The notes under the pieces were generated by a model. That model did no database searches and was not told the origin of the DNA. It worked only from the letters and a program-made list of their open reading frames with translations. A program made the position numbers and the translations under genes. Below are positions 52,068 to 60,867 of a stretch of DNA of 64,000 nucleotides, piece after piece (the stretch's first letter is position 1; each line of letters begins with the position of its first letter). The stretch is from Zavarzinia compransoris (GTDB lineage: Bacteria > Pseudomonadota > Alphaproteobacteria > Zavarziniales > Zavarziniaceae), in the NCBI RefSeq assembly GCF_003173055.1, contig NZ_QGLF01000002.1, positions 930,322-994,321 of the forward strand, written 5' to 3'.

Positions 52068-53999
52068 ATGAGTTTCGAGACCAAAAGCGCCGACAGCGTG
52101 CAGATCCGCCTGACCACCGGCTTCGACAGCCATATCACCGCCGTCGACGAGGGCTTCGCCGCCCTGACCGGCTGGCCGGCGGGCGAGGCGCTGAACCAGA
52201 CCATCGCCATCCTGTTCGGGCCGTGGAGCGAGCGCGGCACGGTCGACCGCCTGACCCGCGCCGTCGAACGGGGCGAGACGGTCGAGCCGACGCCGGTCAA
52301 GCTCTATGCCTACAGCGGCCAGACCTTCGAGGCCGTGGCCTCGGTCGCCGGCGGCGGGCCGGGGGTCTCGGTCCTCACCTTGCACGGGCCGGCCGGGCTC
52401 GGCGCCCCTGTCCCCGCCGCCGCCCAGGGGCCGGCGGAAGTGGCCGAACTGGTGCCGCCGAGCGCGGACCGCCTGCTGCCCGCCCTGGTCGAGGCGATGC
52501 GCGATGCCTTCGCCGTCACCGATGAGGAGGGACGCCTGCTGCTCGGCAACGAGCCGCTCGGGCGCATGCTCGGCACCGCGCTCGCCGATCTGGCCGGGCG
52601 GCCCCTGGCCGAGGTCATGGACCTGCGCTTCCCGCCGGGCGAGAGCGAAGGGCTGGGGGCCGCGGTGATCCATGCCGCCGGCGCCGCCCACCGCTCCGCC
52701 GCGGTCAATACCGCCCGCGGCATCGACCAGCGTGGCCGGCCGTTCCGGGTGCTGACCTTCCGGGCCACGGCCTCGGGCGCCGGCCCGGCGAAGCCGGCCA
52801 ATCCGCTGCAAACCCGGCTGGAAGTGCTGGAACAGACCCTGGTCCGCCGCATCAGCCAGGAAGGGCGGGCGCTGGCCGTCGGCCTGCTCGAAATCGTCGC
52901 CGACGACGAGATCGCGCGCGAACTCGGCTCGGTCTGGGGCGATACGCTGGAACGGGCGCGGCTGGCGGCCGGCGTCGCCGTCGCCGGCGAACTCCGGGCC
53001 GGCGAACTCTATGCCGTCCTTCGGGACGATGTGCTGATCGTCCTGCTCCAGGGTTCGGTCACGGTCGAGGAAGCCCAGGGCCGCATGCAGGCGATCGCCC
53101 AGGTCTGCCGCCATCGCCTGATCGCCGAGCGCGGCGCCCTGGCCGCGCTCGAAGTGCTGGGCGGGGCGACCATGATCGGCCTCGACCATCCCGCCCTGCG
53201 GGGCGGGGCGGGCGAGGGCGCCGTGGCAGAACGGATCGGCGCCGCCATCCGCAACGACCAGGGCAGCGGCTATCAGGTCGAGACCGTGATCGCCGATATC
53301 CTGGACGAAGGCCTGGTGGTCACCCATCCGGTGCGCGGCCGCGATCTCGGCCCGGCGCGCCAGACCATCGCCGCGTTCGACGAACGCTCGGGCCGCTGGC
53401 TGTCGTGGCTGCGCAAGCGCCACCGCCTCAGCCCCAATCTGGAACGGGAATTCGACGTCGCCCTGCTCGGCCGCGTGGTCGAGCGGCTGCATTCGGGCGA
53501 GGAAACCACCGGCGCCCTGCTCGTGCCGCTGAATTGCCAGAGCCTGCAGCACCAGTCGACCTTCGACCGGCTGGGCGCCCTCGTCAACGGCCTGCCCCTT
53601 GCCGCCAAGGTGCGCTTCCAGGCCCTGGTCACCGGCGTTCCCCCCGATCTCCAGGGCGAGCGCCTGCTGGTCTTCGTGCGCCGGGTCGCGGCCTTCGGAC
53701 GCGGGATCTGGCTCGGCCTCGACGGGCTGGACAGCCAGGGCATAATCGGCCGGCAGGAAGGCCTGGCTGGCATCGCCCTCGACCACGCCCGCCTCGCGAT
53801 CATGATCGAGCGCGAGCCGATGCAGGTGAAGCATTTCATCGAACGCCTGCGCGCCGGCAACCAGCCGGTGCTGGTCCACGGCGTCGAGCGGCCGGAACAG
53901 GCCCAGCTGCTGTTCAACACTTTCGGCGTCACCCTGGCGACCGGCCCCGGGGTCGAACGGCTGGCCAACGCGCCGCGCTTCGTGCCGATCGAAACCTGA
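52068..53999 (+). CDS. PAS-domain protein with degenerate GGDEF- and EAL-like domains
   Basis: 643 residues from ATG 52068, 4 bases after the hydrolase stop. Two PAS-like segments (about 10-90: ITAVDEGFAALTGWPAGEAL; about 140-240: AFAVTDEEGRLLLGNEPLGRMLG). A coiled linker (LQTRLEVLEQTLVRRISQEGRA) joins to a GGDEF-like fold (about 265-390) whose GGDEF loop reads AGELYAVLRDDVLIVL. The C-terminal 240 residues have EAL-domain shape (LDGLDSQGIIGRQ..GIALDHARLAIMI; VHGVERPEQAQLLFNTFG) but lack the EAL triad and metal-binding residues. It is probably a sensor or effector that no longer makes or breaks c-di-GMP. Cytoplasmic. Confidence 0.65.
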   Translation: MSFETKSADSVQIRLTTGFDSHITAVDEGFAALTGWPAGEALNQTIAILFGPWSERGTVDRLTRAVERGETVEPTPVKLYAYSGQTFEAVASVAGGGPGVSVLTLHGPAGLGAPVPAAAQGPAEVAELVPPSADRLLPALVEAMRDAFAVTDEEGRLLLGNEPLGRMLGTALADLAGRPLAEVMDLRFPPGESEGLGAAVIHAAGAAHRSAAVNTARGIDQRGRPFRVLTFRATASGAGPAKPANPLQTRLEVLEQTLVRRISQEGRALAVGLLEIVADDEIARELGSVWGDTLERARLAAGVAVAGELRAGELYAVLRDDVLIVLLQGSVTVEEAQGRMQAIAQVCRHRLIAERGALAALEVLGGATMIGLDHPALRGGAGEGAVAERIGAAIRNDQGSGYQVETVIADILDEGLVVTHPVRGRDLGPARQTIAAFDERSGRWLSWLRKRHRLSPNLEREFDVALLGRVVERLHSGEETTGALLVPLNCQSLQHQSTFDRLGALVNGLPLAAKVRFQALVTGVPPDLQGERLLVFVRRVAAFGRGIWLGLDGLDSQGIIGRQEGLAGIALDHARLAIMIEREPMQVKHFIERLRAGNQPVLVHGVERPEQAQLLFNTFGVTLATGPGVERLANAPRFVPIET

Positions 54000-54010
54000 A
54001 TTCTCAGGGG

Positions 54011-55720
54011 TCAGGCGGGCAGGCGCACGGTCGCGACCGTGCCCTGGTCGATGCCGGCGCTGGCGAATTCGACCTTGCCCTTCAGTTGCAGGGCAAGGCC
54101 GCGGATCAGGCGCATGCCCAGGCTCTTCGCCTTGTCCGCCGGGTTGCGGCCGTCGGCGAGGCCGGCGCCGTCGTCGGCGATGACGAGGGTGAGGGCGCCG
54201 TCCCCGGCCTGCAACGAGATGCGGATGGTGCCGCTGCGCCCGTCGGCGAACCCGTGCTTCAGGGCATTGGTCAGCAATTCGTTGGCGATCAGGGCGAGAG
54301 GGACGGCCCGGTCCATCGGCAGGCTGACGCTGGACAGATCGAGTTCGAGGGCGACGCGGCCGCGCGTCGTGCCTTCGCCGGTCAGGCTTTCCCCGATCGA
54401 GCGGAGGAAGGCGCCGCAATCGACCGCGGCGAATTCGCCGCCCTGGTAAAGCTGTTCGTGCAGCTGCGCCATGGCGCGGATGCGGCTCACCGTGTCGGTG
54501 AAGCCCTGGCGCAGCACCGGATCGCCGTATTGCCCGGCTTGCAGGGACAGAAGGCTGGAGACGATCTGGAGATTGTTCTTGGTCCGGTGGTGCATCTCCT
54601 TGAACAGGAGCGTGCGGGAGGCCAGCGCCTCCTCGAGGTCCACGGTGCGGGCGGCCAGCTTGTCCTTGGCCGCGTCCTCGCGCCCGATGGCGCGCAGCCC
54701 GAAGGCGGTCAGGCCGCTGATCAAGGCGCCGGCGATCACCAGGAAGATGAAGCTGGAACCGGCATTGCCGCGCCAATCCTGCAAGGCCGCCTCGCGGTCG
54801 ATGGTGGCGAGCGTGACCAGGGGCAGGCCGGCGATCCGCCGGTAGGCGATGATCGCCGGCGTGCCGTTCACGATCGCCGGCGCCTCGACCGCGCCATCGT
54901 CCTTGCCGCTCGACAGATAGGCGTGGAAGAAGGGGGTATAGAGGAAATCGCGCCCGACCATGCCGTCGTTGATCGGCCAGCGCACGACGAGGCGGCCGTC
55001 GGTGCGGAACAATTCGAGCGCGGTGGTCGAGGGCACGTGCAGCCCGCCGTGGAACTGGGCGAAATACCGCATGTCGATGGCGGCGAGGACGACGCCGGCG
55101 AAGCGCCCGTCGCGCACCAGCCGGCGGCTGACGCTGAAATAGACCGAATCGGTCAGCCGGCTGCGGTTGGCCGGGGTGATGAAGAAGTCGTCGCCGTTCT
55201 GATGGGCGACGAAAAAGTCGCGGTCGGCGAAATCGGCCGGCGGCGTCTTGCCCTGGCTGGTCGAATAGACCACCCGGCCCTTGTCGTCGAAGAACCAGAT
55301 CGAGCCGATCTGCGGCAGCAGCCGGGCCATGCCGATCAGGCGCAGGCGCCGGGTCTCGGTGGCGAAAAGCGCGTTCAGGCCCTCGTCGGCGACCAGTTCG
55401 ACCGCCTGGCGCAGCACGAGGTCCGAGCCCTTGATCGTCCATTGGAAATGCTCGTCGACGACGCGGGACAGCAGCCGCGCCTCGGCCTGGGCATTGGCCA
55501 GCGCGCGGTCGTGGGCGGTCCAGGTCAGCGCCGCCCAGGTGACGAAGCCCGAGACCATCAGCAGGGTGACGATGAACAGCAGGATGGTGCGGGGCTTGCG
55601 CCCCGCCTGTTCGAGGTCGTCGACCAGGGCCCGGCCGCGCCGGGCCACGGCGCCCAGGCGGTCGGTCTCCGCCTTTGCCGGTTTCGCGGCATTGCCGCCG
55701 ACCTCTGGTGAAACGCTCAC
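54011..55720 (-). CDS. HWE/HisKA_2-type sensor histidine kinase with extracellular Cache domain
   Basis: 569 residues, GTG start at 55720 behind GGAAGG. Two membrane helices (about 44-66 and 323-343) flank a periplasmic dCache-like domain with SIWFFDDKGRVVYSTSQG, FADRDFFVAHQ and FSVSRRLVRDGRFAGVVLAAIDM. The HisKA_2 box LLFKEMHHRTKNNLQIVSSLLSL places the phospho-His at about 377. The ATPase follows: LALIANELLTNALKHGF, VIADDGAGL, LGMRLIRGLALQLKG. It is convergent with the PAS/EAL-like gene. No response regulator is adjacent. Confidence 0.92.
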   Translation of the reverse strand: MSVSPEVGGNAAKPAKAETDRLGAVARRGRALVDDLEQAGRKPRTILLFIVTLLMVSGFVTWAALTWTAHDRALANAQAEARLLSRVVDEHFQWTIKGSDLVLRQAVELVADEGLNALFATETRRLRLIGMARLLPQIGSIWFFDDKGRVVYSTSQGKTPPADFADRDFFVAHQNGDDFFITPANRSRLTDSVYFSVSRRLVRDGRFAGVVLAAIDMRYFAQFHGGLHVPSTTALELFRTDGRLVVRWPINDGMVGRDFLYTPFFHAYLSSGKDDGAVEAPAIVNGTPAIIAYRRIAGLPLVTLATIDREAALQDWRGNAGSSFIFLVIAGALISGLTAFGLRAIGREDAAKDKLAARTVDLEEALASRTLLFKEMHHRTKNNLQIVSSLLSLQAGQYGDPVLRQGFTDTVSRIRAMAQLHEQLYQGGEFAAVDCGAFLRSIGESLTGEGTTRGRVALELDLSSVSLPMDRAVPLALIANELLTNALKHGFADGRSGTIRISLQAGDGALTLVIADDGAGLADGRNPADKAKSLGMRLIRGLALQLKGKVEFASAGIDQGTVATVRLPA

Positions 55721-55748
55721 CCTGCCTGCCTTCCGAATGTCCGGGCGC

Positions 55749-56849
55749 TCAGCCGATCACGATGCGCGGTGCGGCCCGGCCATGATGGCCCGGCTGCTCC
55801 AATCCCGCCAGCACCCGCCGCGCGATCGCCAGATAGGCCCCGGCCTCGGCACTGTCCGGCGCGGCGGCGACGATGGGCCGGCCCGCGTCCGCATGCTCGC
55901 GGATCGCGATATGCAGCGGCACTTCGCCGAGGAAGGGCACGCCCAGCCGGTCCGCCGTCTCATGGGCGCCGCCATGGGCGAAGATGTCCGAGCGGCCGTG
56001 GCAATGGGGGCAGAGAAAATAGCTCATGTTCTCGACGATGCCGAGCACGGGCACCGCCACCTTCTCGAACATGGCCAGGCCCTTGCGGGCGTCGATCAGG
56101 GCGATGTCCTGCGGCGTCGAGACGATCACGGCGCCGGCCAGCGGCGCCCGCTGGCTCAGGGTCAGCTGGGCGTCGCCGGTGCCGGGCGGCAGGTCGATCA
56201 CCAGGATGTCGAGGGGCGCCCAGGCGACGTCGTTCAGCAATTGGCTAAGCGCGCTCATGACCATGGGGCCGCGCCAGATCACCGCCTGGTCTTCCGGCAC
56301 CATCAGGCCGATCGACATGGCCTTGAGGCCGAAAGCCTCGAGCGGGATCAGCTTCTTGTCCTGAGTGGTGCGCGGCCGCTCGGTCAGGCCCAGCATGCGC
56401 GGGATCGACGGGCCGTAGATATCGGCATCGAGCAGGCCGACCTTCAGCCCCAGGCGCTGAAGGCCGAGGGCGAGATTGACCGCCGTCGTCGATTTGCCGA
56501 CCCCGCCCTTGCCGCTGGCGACCGCGATCACCTTGCCGACGCCGGGCAGGGCCAGCGGCTTGGCCGCCGTGTCGGGCCGGGGCGGGGCCGGGGGGGCTGC
56601 GCGATGCGCGGTCAGCACGGCGGTGACCGAGAGGACGCCGGGCAGCGCCATCACCGCGCGCTCGCAGGCGGCGCGGAGCGGCTCGCGCGCCGCGGCCTTG
56701 GCGGGGTCGATCTCGATCGAGAAGGCGACATGGCCGTCGCGTAGCACAAGGCCGCTGATCAGCCCCGCCGCGACCACATCCTTGCCGCTGTCCGGGTCCG
56801 AAATGCGGGCAAGGGTGGCTATAACCTCGTCGCGTGTTGCCGTCGTCAT
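55749..56849 (-). CDS. mrp: Mrp/ApbC (Nbp35-family) iron-sulfur cluster carrier ATPase
   Basis: 366 residues from ATG 56849; a start at 56885 is possible. An N-terminal MIP18/DUF59 domain (EVIATLARISDPDSGKDVVAAGLI) precedes the ParA-like ATPase: deviant Walker A SGKGGVGKST at 112-121, LLDADIYGPSIPRMLG, VIDLPPGTGDAQLTL, and the cluster-binding CPHC in YFLCPHCHG. It carries 4Fe-4S clusters to apoproteins. It is divergent from hflK. Confidence 0.94.
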   Translation of the reverse strand: MTTATRDEVIATLARISDPDSGKDVVAAGLISGLVLRDGHVAFSIEIDPAKAAAREPLRAACERAVMALPGVLSVTAVLTAHRAAPPAPPRPDTAAKPLALPGVGKVIAVASGKGGVGKSTTAVNLALGLQRLGLKVGLLDADIYGPSIPRMLGLTERPRTTQDKKLIPLEAFGLKAMSIGLMVPEDQAVIWRGPMVMSALSQLLNDVAWAPLDILVIDLPPGTGDAQLTLSQRAPLAGAVIVSTPQDIALIDARKGLAMFEKVAVPVLGIVENMSYFLCPHCHGRSDIFAHGGAHETADRLGVPFLGEVPLHIAIREHADAGRPIVAAAPDSAEAGAYLAIARRVLAGLEQPGHHGRAAPRIVIG

Positions 56850-57027
56850 TGCCTTCGTCCTTGAAATACCCGGCTTTTCGCCCACATTGCGAAGGGCGAA
56901 GGATGGGGGGCGGCGGAATCGGCCGATCCGGCGACCCCCGCCGCATGTTCATTGGGATATAGCGCATCGCCGTCCGGTCCCCAACACCCCGGACGCCGCG
57001 CTGTGCAAGGTGGGAGATCCAGACAGC
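56850..57027. promoter_or_regulatory. Divergent mrp/hflK gap
   Basis: 178 bases with no gene. GGGAG lies before hflK and TTGGGATATAGC near 56953 could contain a -10. No palindrome or other element stands out. Confidence 0.3.
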
Positions 57028-58149
57028 ATGCCATGGCAGAACAATGGCGGCCCGTGGGGTGGCGGCGGCAACAATGGCGGCGGCGGCAATCGCGGCCCCT
57101 GGGGCCAGGGCCCGCGCGGGCCGGGCGGCGGCGGCCAGCCGCCGAATCTCGAGGATCTGCTGCGGCGGGGCCAGGATCGGTTCAAGGACATCATGCCGGG
57201 CGGCGGCTGGGGCAAGCGGGGCATCCTGCTCGGCGGCCTCGTGCTCGCCTTCGTCTGGGGCATCACCGGCTTCTACCGGGTGGAGCCGGACGAACTGGGC
57301 ATGGTCACCCGCTTCGGCAAATGGGTCGAGACCACGCCGCCGGGCCTGCATTATCACCTGCCCGCCCCGATCGAGAGCGTGGCCACGCTGTCCGTCACCA
57401 CCCAGCGCCGGGTCGACGTCGGCCTGACCACCAATGACGGCGTCCGCGGCCTGCGCCGCGAGAATCCGGACGAAAGCCTGATCCTGACCGGTGACGAGAA
57501 TATCGCCGACGTCGCCTTCTCGGTCTTCTGGGTGATCGACGATGCGAGCCGCTATCTCTTCAACGTCCAGGATCCCGATACCACCGTCCGCGCCGTGGCC
57601 ATTTCCGCCATGCGCGAGGTGATCGGCCGTTCCCGCCTCCAGGAGGCGCAGACCGAGGGCCGCGAGAAGATCGCCCGCGAGGCGCGCGACCTGATCCAGA
57701 GCGTGCTGACCGCCTATGGCGCCGGCGTCCAGGTGACCCAGCTCCAGCTGCACCGGGTCGACCCGCCGGGCGCCGTGATCGAAGCCTATCGCGACGTCCA
57801 GGCCGCCCGCGCCAACCAGGAACAGTACCGCAACGAGGCGGAAGCCTATTACAACGACAAGGTGCCCCAGGCCCGCGGCCTGGCGGAAAAGATCCTGCAG
57901 GAGGCCGAGGGCTATCGCCAGCAGGTGGTGGCCGACGCCCAGGGCCAGGCGGCCCGCTTCCTCTCGGTCCTGACCGCCTATAACGCGTCGAAGGACGTCA
58001 CCATGCAGCGGATCTACATCGAGACGATGGAAGGCATCCTGCGCAACATGAACAAGATCCTGATCGACGGCGGCAGCGGCACCCAGGGCGTGCTGCCCTA
58101 TCTGCCGCTGCCGGAACTCGGCCGCGCGCCCGGGACGGGAGGCCAGTAA
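57028..58149 (+). CDS. hflK: FtsH modulator HflK
   Basis: 373 residues from ATG 57028 (MPWQNNGGPWGGGGNN..), with GGGAG upstream. A Gly/Asn-rich cytoplasmic N-terminus (1-40), one membrane helix (about 70-88), and the SPFH/band-7 domain: FYRVEPDELGMVTRFGKWVETTPPGLHYHLP, AISAMREVIGRSRLQEAQTEGRE. HflK and HflC form a periplasmic cage around the FtsH protease. hflC starts in the hflK stop codon. Confidence 0.95.
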   Translation: MPWQNNGGPWGGGGNNGGGGNRGPWGQGPRGPGGGGQPPNLEDLLRRGQDRFKDIMPGGGWGKRGILLGGLVLAFVWGITGFYRVEPDELGMVTRFGKWVETTPPGLHYHLPAPIESVATLSVTTQRRVDVGLTTNDGVRGLRRENPDESLILTGDENIADVAFSVFWVIDDASRYLFNVQDPDTTVRAVAISAMREVIGRSRLQEAQTEGREKIAREARDLIQSVLTAYGAGVQVTQLQLHRVDPPGAVIEAYRDVQAARANQEQYRNEAEAYYNDKVPQARGLAEKILQEAEGYRQQVVADAQGQAARFLSVLTAYNASKDVTMQRIYIETMEGILRNMNKILIDGGSGTQGVLPYLPLPELGRAPGTGGQ

Positions 58150-59054
58150 TGAACCGCCTTGCCATTGCCCTCGTCGCCGTCGTCGGCCTCGTCATCGTCG
58201 GCCTGTCGTCGGTCTTCACCGTATCGATGACCCAGCAGGCCATCGTCCTTCAGTTCGGCGACCCGAAGCGCGTGGTCGCGGAGCCCGGCCTGCACTTCAA
58301 GATCCCGTTCTTCCAGAACGTGATCTTCATCGACAAGCGCGTGCTGCTGGTCGATGCCCCGGCCGAGGAACTGATCGCCGCCGACCAGAAGCGCGTCGTC
58401 ATCGACGCCTTCGCCCGCTGGCGCATTATCGATCCCCTGCGCTACTACCAGCGCCTGCGGACCGAGGATCTGGCCCGCCGGCAGCTTTCGACCTTCATCT
58501 CCTCGACGCTGCGCGACGTCGTCGGCCGCGAGCCGCTGACCGCCCTGCTGATCGACCCGCGCGAGACCGCGGGCGGCGGCCGGCGGGCCGAACTGATGCG
58601 CCGCATCAGCCAGCTGGTGAACGAAAAGGCCAAGGAGAACGGCATCGAGATCGTCGACGTCCGCATCCGCCGCGCCGACCTGCCGGACGCCAACAGCCAG
58701 GCCATCTTCCAGCGCATGCGCACCGAGCGCGACCAGGAAGCCAAGCTGATCCGCGCCACCGGCCAGGAGGCGGCGCAGAAGCGCCGCGCCGAAGCCGACC
58801 GCGAGGCGACCGTCATCCTGGCCAACGCCAAGCGCGACAGCGAAATCAAGCGCGGCGAAGGCGACGGCGAGGCGATCAAGATCTTCGCCGACGCCTTCGG
58901 CAAGGATCCGGTCTTCTTCGCCTTCTACCGCTCGATGCAGGCCTATCGCGAGGCCCTGAGCGACAAGAGCACCACCATGGTGCTGTCGCCGGACAGCGAT
59001 TTCTTCCGCTTCCTCGACAATGTTGCGGGCGCGGCGGGCACGCCGGCGAAGTAA
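58149..59054 (+). CDS. hflC: FtsH modulator HflC
   Basis: 301 residues; the TAATG overlap couples it to hflK. N-terminal membrane helix (about 4-24), then the SPFH domain: MTQQAIVLQFGDPKRVVAEPGLHFKIPF, DAFARWRIIDPLRYYQ, RADLPDANSQAIFQRMRTER and the helical tail FFAFYRSMQAYREAL. It is the partner of HflK in controlling FtsH-mediated quality control. Confidence 0.96.
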   Translation: MNRLAIALVAVVGLVIVGLSSVFTVSMTQQAIVLQFGDPKRVVAEPGLHFKIPFFQNVIFIDKRVLLVDAPAEELIAADQKRVVIDAFARWRIIDPLRYYQRLRTEDLARRQLSTFISSTLRDVVGREPLTALLIDPRETAGGGRRAELMRRISQLVNEKAKENGIEIVDVRIRRADLPDANSQAIFQRMRTERDQEAKLIRATGQEAAQKRRAEADREATVILANAKRDSEIKRGEGDGEAIKIFADAFGKDPVFFAFYRSMQAYREALSDKSTTMVLSPDSDFFRFLDNVAGAAGTPAK

Positions 59055-59250
59055 AGCGGCACGCGGCCGGCGGCGGAGATTTTCTCCGCCGCTGTGCCCC
59101 GGCAGCCACAATGCCTCCACAATCACTGCCTAAACCGCGAATGGCGGATGATCCCCCGGGGTGCCACCGGGCGCGGCCGTCCTCGAATCGATTGCGGGAT
59201 TTGTCGCGGCATCCAATCCTTGCTGCCGCACTTCATGGAGCCGTCAGGTG
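59055..59250 (+). promoter_or_regulatory. hflC-degP gap with stem-loop
   Basis: 196 bases. A 10-bp perfect stem GCGGCGGAGA-TTT-TCTCCGCCGC (59070-59092) follows hflC by 15 bases. It has no T-run, so it is at best a weak terminator or processing site. The rest could hold a degP promoter, but I see no clear boxes. Confidence 0.4.
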
Positions 59251-60807
59251 ATGGATCTCAATCAGCATGGGGACCGCTCGGTCCGGGCCCCGTATCAAGC
59301 CCGGGCCTCCTATCGGGCCGTCGCCCGCGCCGGGCACGAGGCGGCCCTGCCCCGCCGCCTGTTCGTCGTCTTCACCGCCTTGCTGCTGCTCGCGGTCATG
59401 CTGGGCAGCCGGATCGCCGAAGCGCGGGGCGCGCCCGATTCCTTCGCCGACCTGGCCGAGAAACTGTCGCCGGCGGTGGTCAATATCTCGACCACCCAGA
59501 CGGTGACCGGCGGCGGCGACGAGGAGGGCGAGGTCCCGATGCCGCAGTTCCCGCCCGGCTCTCCCTTCGAGGAATTCTTCAAGGACTTCCTGGAACGCCA
59601 GGGCCGCGGCAATGCCGAACCGCGCAAGGTCACCTCGCTCGGCTCGGGCTTCGTCATCGATCCTTCGGGCGTCATCGTCACCAACAACCATGTGATCCAG
59701 GACGCCGAGGAAATCACCGTGACGCTTTCGGACGGCACCAAGCTGCCGGCGGAACTGCGCGGCAAGGATCCGAAGACCGATGTCGCCGTCCTGGTGGTGA
59801 AGCCGTCGAAGCCTCTGCCCTTCGTCAATTTCGGCGACAGCGACAAGGCCCGCGTCGGCGACTGGGTGCTGGCGATCGGCAATCCCTTCGGCCTCGGCGG
59901 CTCGGTTTCGGCCGGCATCATCTCGGCCCGCAACCGCGACATCAACGCCGGCCCCTATGACGATTTCATCCAGACCGACGCCGCCATCAACCGCGGCAAT
60001 TCGGGCGGCCCGCTGTTCAACATGGACGGCGAGGTGATCGGCATCAACACGGCCATCTATTCGCCCTCGGGCGGCTCGGTCGGCATCGGCTTCTCGGTGC
60101 CGTCGGCGCTGGCCCGCCAGGTCGTCGCCCAGCTCCGCGAATTCGGCGAGACCCGCCGCGGCTGGCTCGGCGTCCGGATCCAGACCGTGACCGACGAGAT
60201 CGCCGAAAGCCTGACCCTCGACAAGGCGCGCGGCGCCCTCGTCGCCGGTGTCGACGAGAAGGGCCCGGCGGCCGAGGCCGGCATCCAGGCCGGCGACGTC
60301 ATCCTCACCTTCGACGGCAAGCCGGTCACCGACATGCGCAGCCTGCCCCGCGTCGTCGCCGAAACCCGGATCGGTGCGACGGTGCCGGTCACGGTCTGGC
60401 GCGACGGCAAGGAAAAGGGCCTTCAGGTCAAGGTCGGCCAGCTCGACGAGAAGGTCGCCGACGCCTCGGCGAATTCGGGCAACCGCGGCGGCAGCAATCC
60501 CGGCCGGGTCCAGGTCGTGCTCGGCATGAGCCTGTCGCCCGTGACCGCCGACCTGCGAACCCGCCATTCGATCCCGGAAGACGTCAAGGGTGTCGTCGTC
60601 ACCGAAGTGGCGGGCAGCAGCTTCGCCGCCGAGAAGGGCGTGCGCCCGGGCGACGTGATCCTTGAAGTGGCGCAGTCGAAGGTCGAGAGCCCGGCCCAGA
60701 TCGCCGATAAGGTGAAGGCGGAAAAGGAGGCCGGCAAGAAATCCGTGCTGTTCCTGATTTCGCGCGCCGGCGATCTCAGCTTCGTCGCGCTTCGCGTCGA
60801 CAAGTAA
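59251..60807 (+). CDS. Do-type periplasmic serine protease/chaperone (DegP/HtrA family)
   Basis: 518 residues from ATG 59251 (MDLNQHGDRSVRAPYQ..); an earlier ATG at 59161 is in frame but lacks support. A long cytoplasmic lead precedes the signal/anchor (about 36-57). The trypsin-like domain has H147 (NNHVIQ), D177 (KTDVAVL) and S251 (GNSGGPL). PDZ1 spans about 300-395 and PDZ2 about 415-515. It degrades or refolds damaged envelope proteins. The order hflK-hflC-degP is common in Proteobacteria. Confidence 0.95.
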   Translation: MDLNQHGDRSVRAPYQARASYRAVARAGHEAALPRRLFVVFTALLLLAVMLGSRIAEARGAPDSFADLAEKLSPAVVNISTTQTVTGGGDEEGEVPMPQFPPGSPFEEFFKDFLERQGRGNAEPRKVTSLGSGFVIDPSGVIVTNNHVIQDAEEITVTLSDGTKLPAELRGKDPKTDVAVLVVKPSKPLPFVNFGDSDKARVGDWVLAIGNPFGLGGSVSAGIISARNRDINAGPYDDFIQTDAAINRGNSGGPLFNMDGEVIGINTAIYSPSGGSVGIGFSVPSALARQVVAQLREFGETRRGWLGVRIQTVTDEIAESLTLDKARGALVAGVDEKGPAAEAGIQAGDVILTFDGKPVTDMRSLPRVVAETRIGATVPVTVWRDGKEKGLQVKVGQLDEKVADASANSGNRGGSNPGRVQVVLGMSLSPVTADLRTRHSIPEDVKGVVVTEVAGSSFAAEKGVRPGDVILEVAQSKVESPAQIADKVKAEKEAGKKSVLFLISRAGDLSFVALRVDK

Positions 60808-60826
60808 GGGCAAGCCCCGGACCAGG

Positions 60827-60860
60827 AACCCGGCCGCGGCGACGCGGCCGGGTTTTTTCT
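60827..60860 (+). terminator. Rho-independent terminator after degP
   Basis: A 12-bp stem AACCCGGCCGCG / CGCGGCCGGGTT with a GCGA tetraloop is followed by TTTT-CT; the stem's last two bases join the T-run to give six Ts. It lies 20 bases after the degP stop and just before the convergent acyltransferase gene ends. Confidence 0.9.
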
Positions 60861-60867
60861 TATCGGC

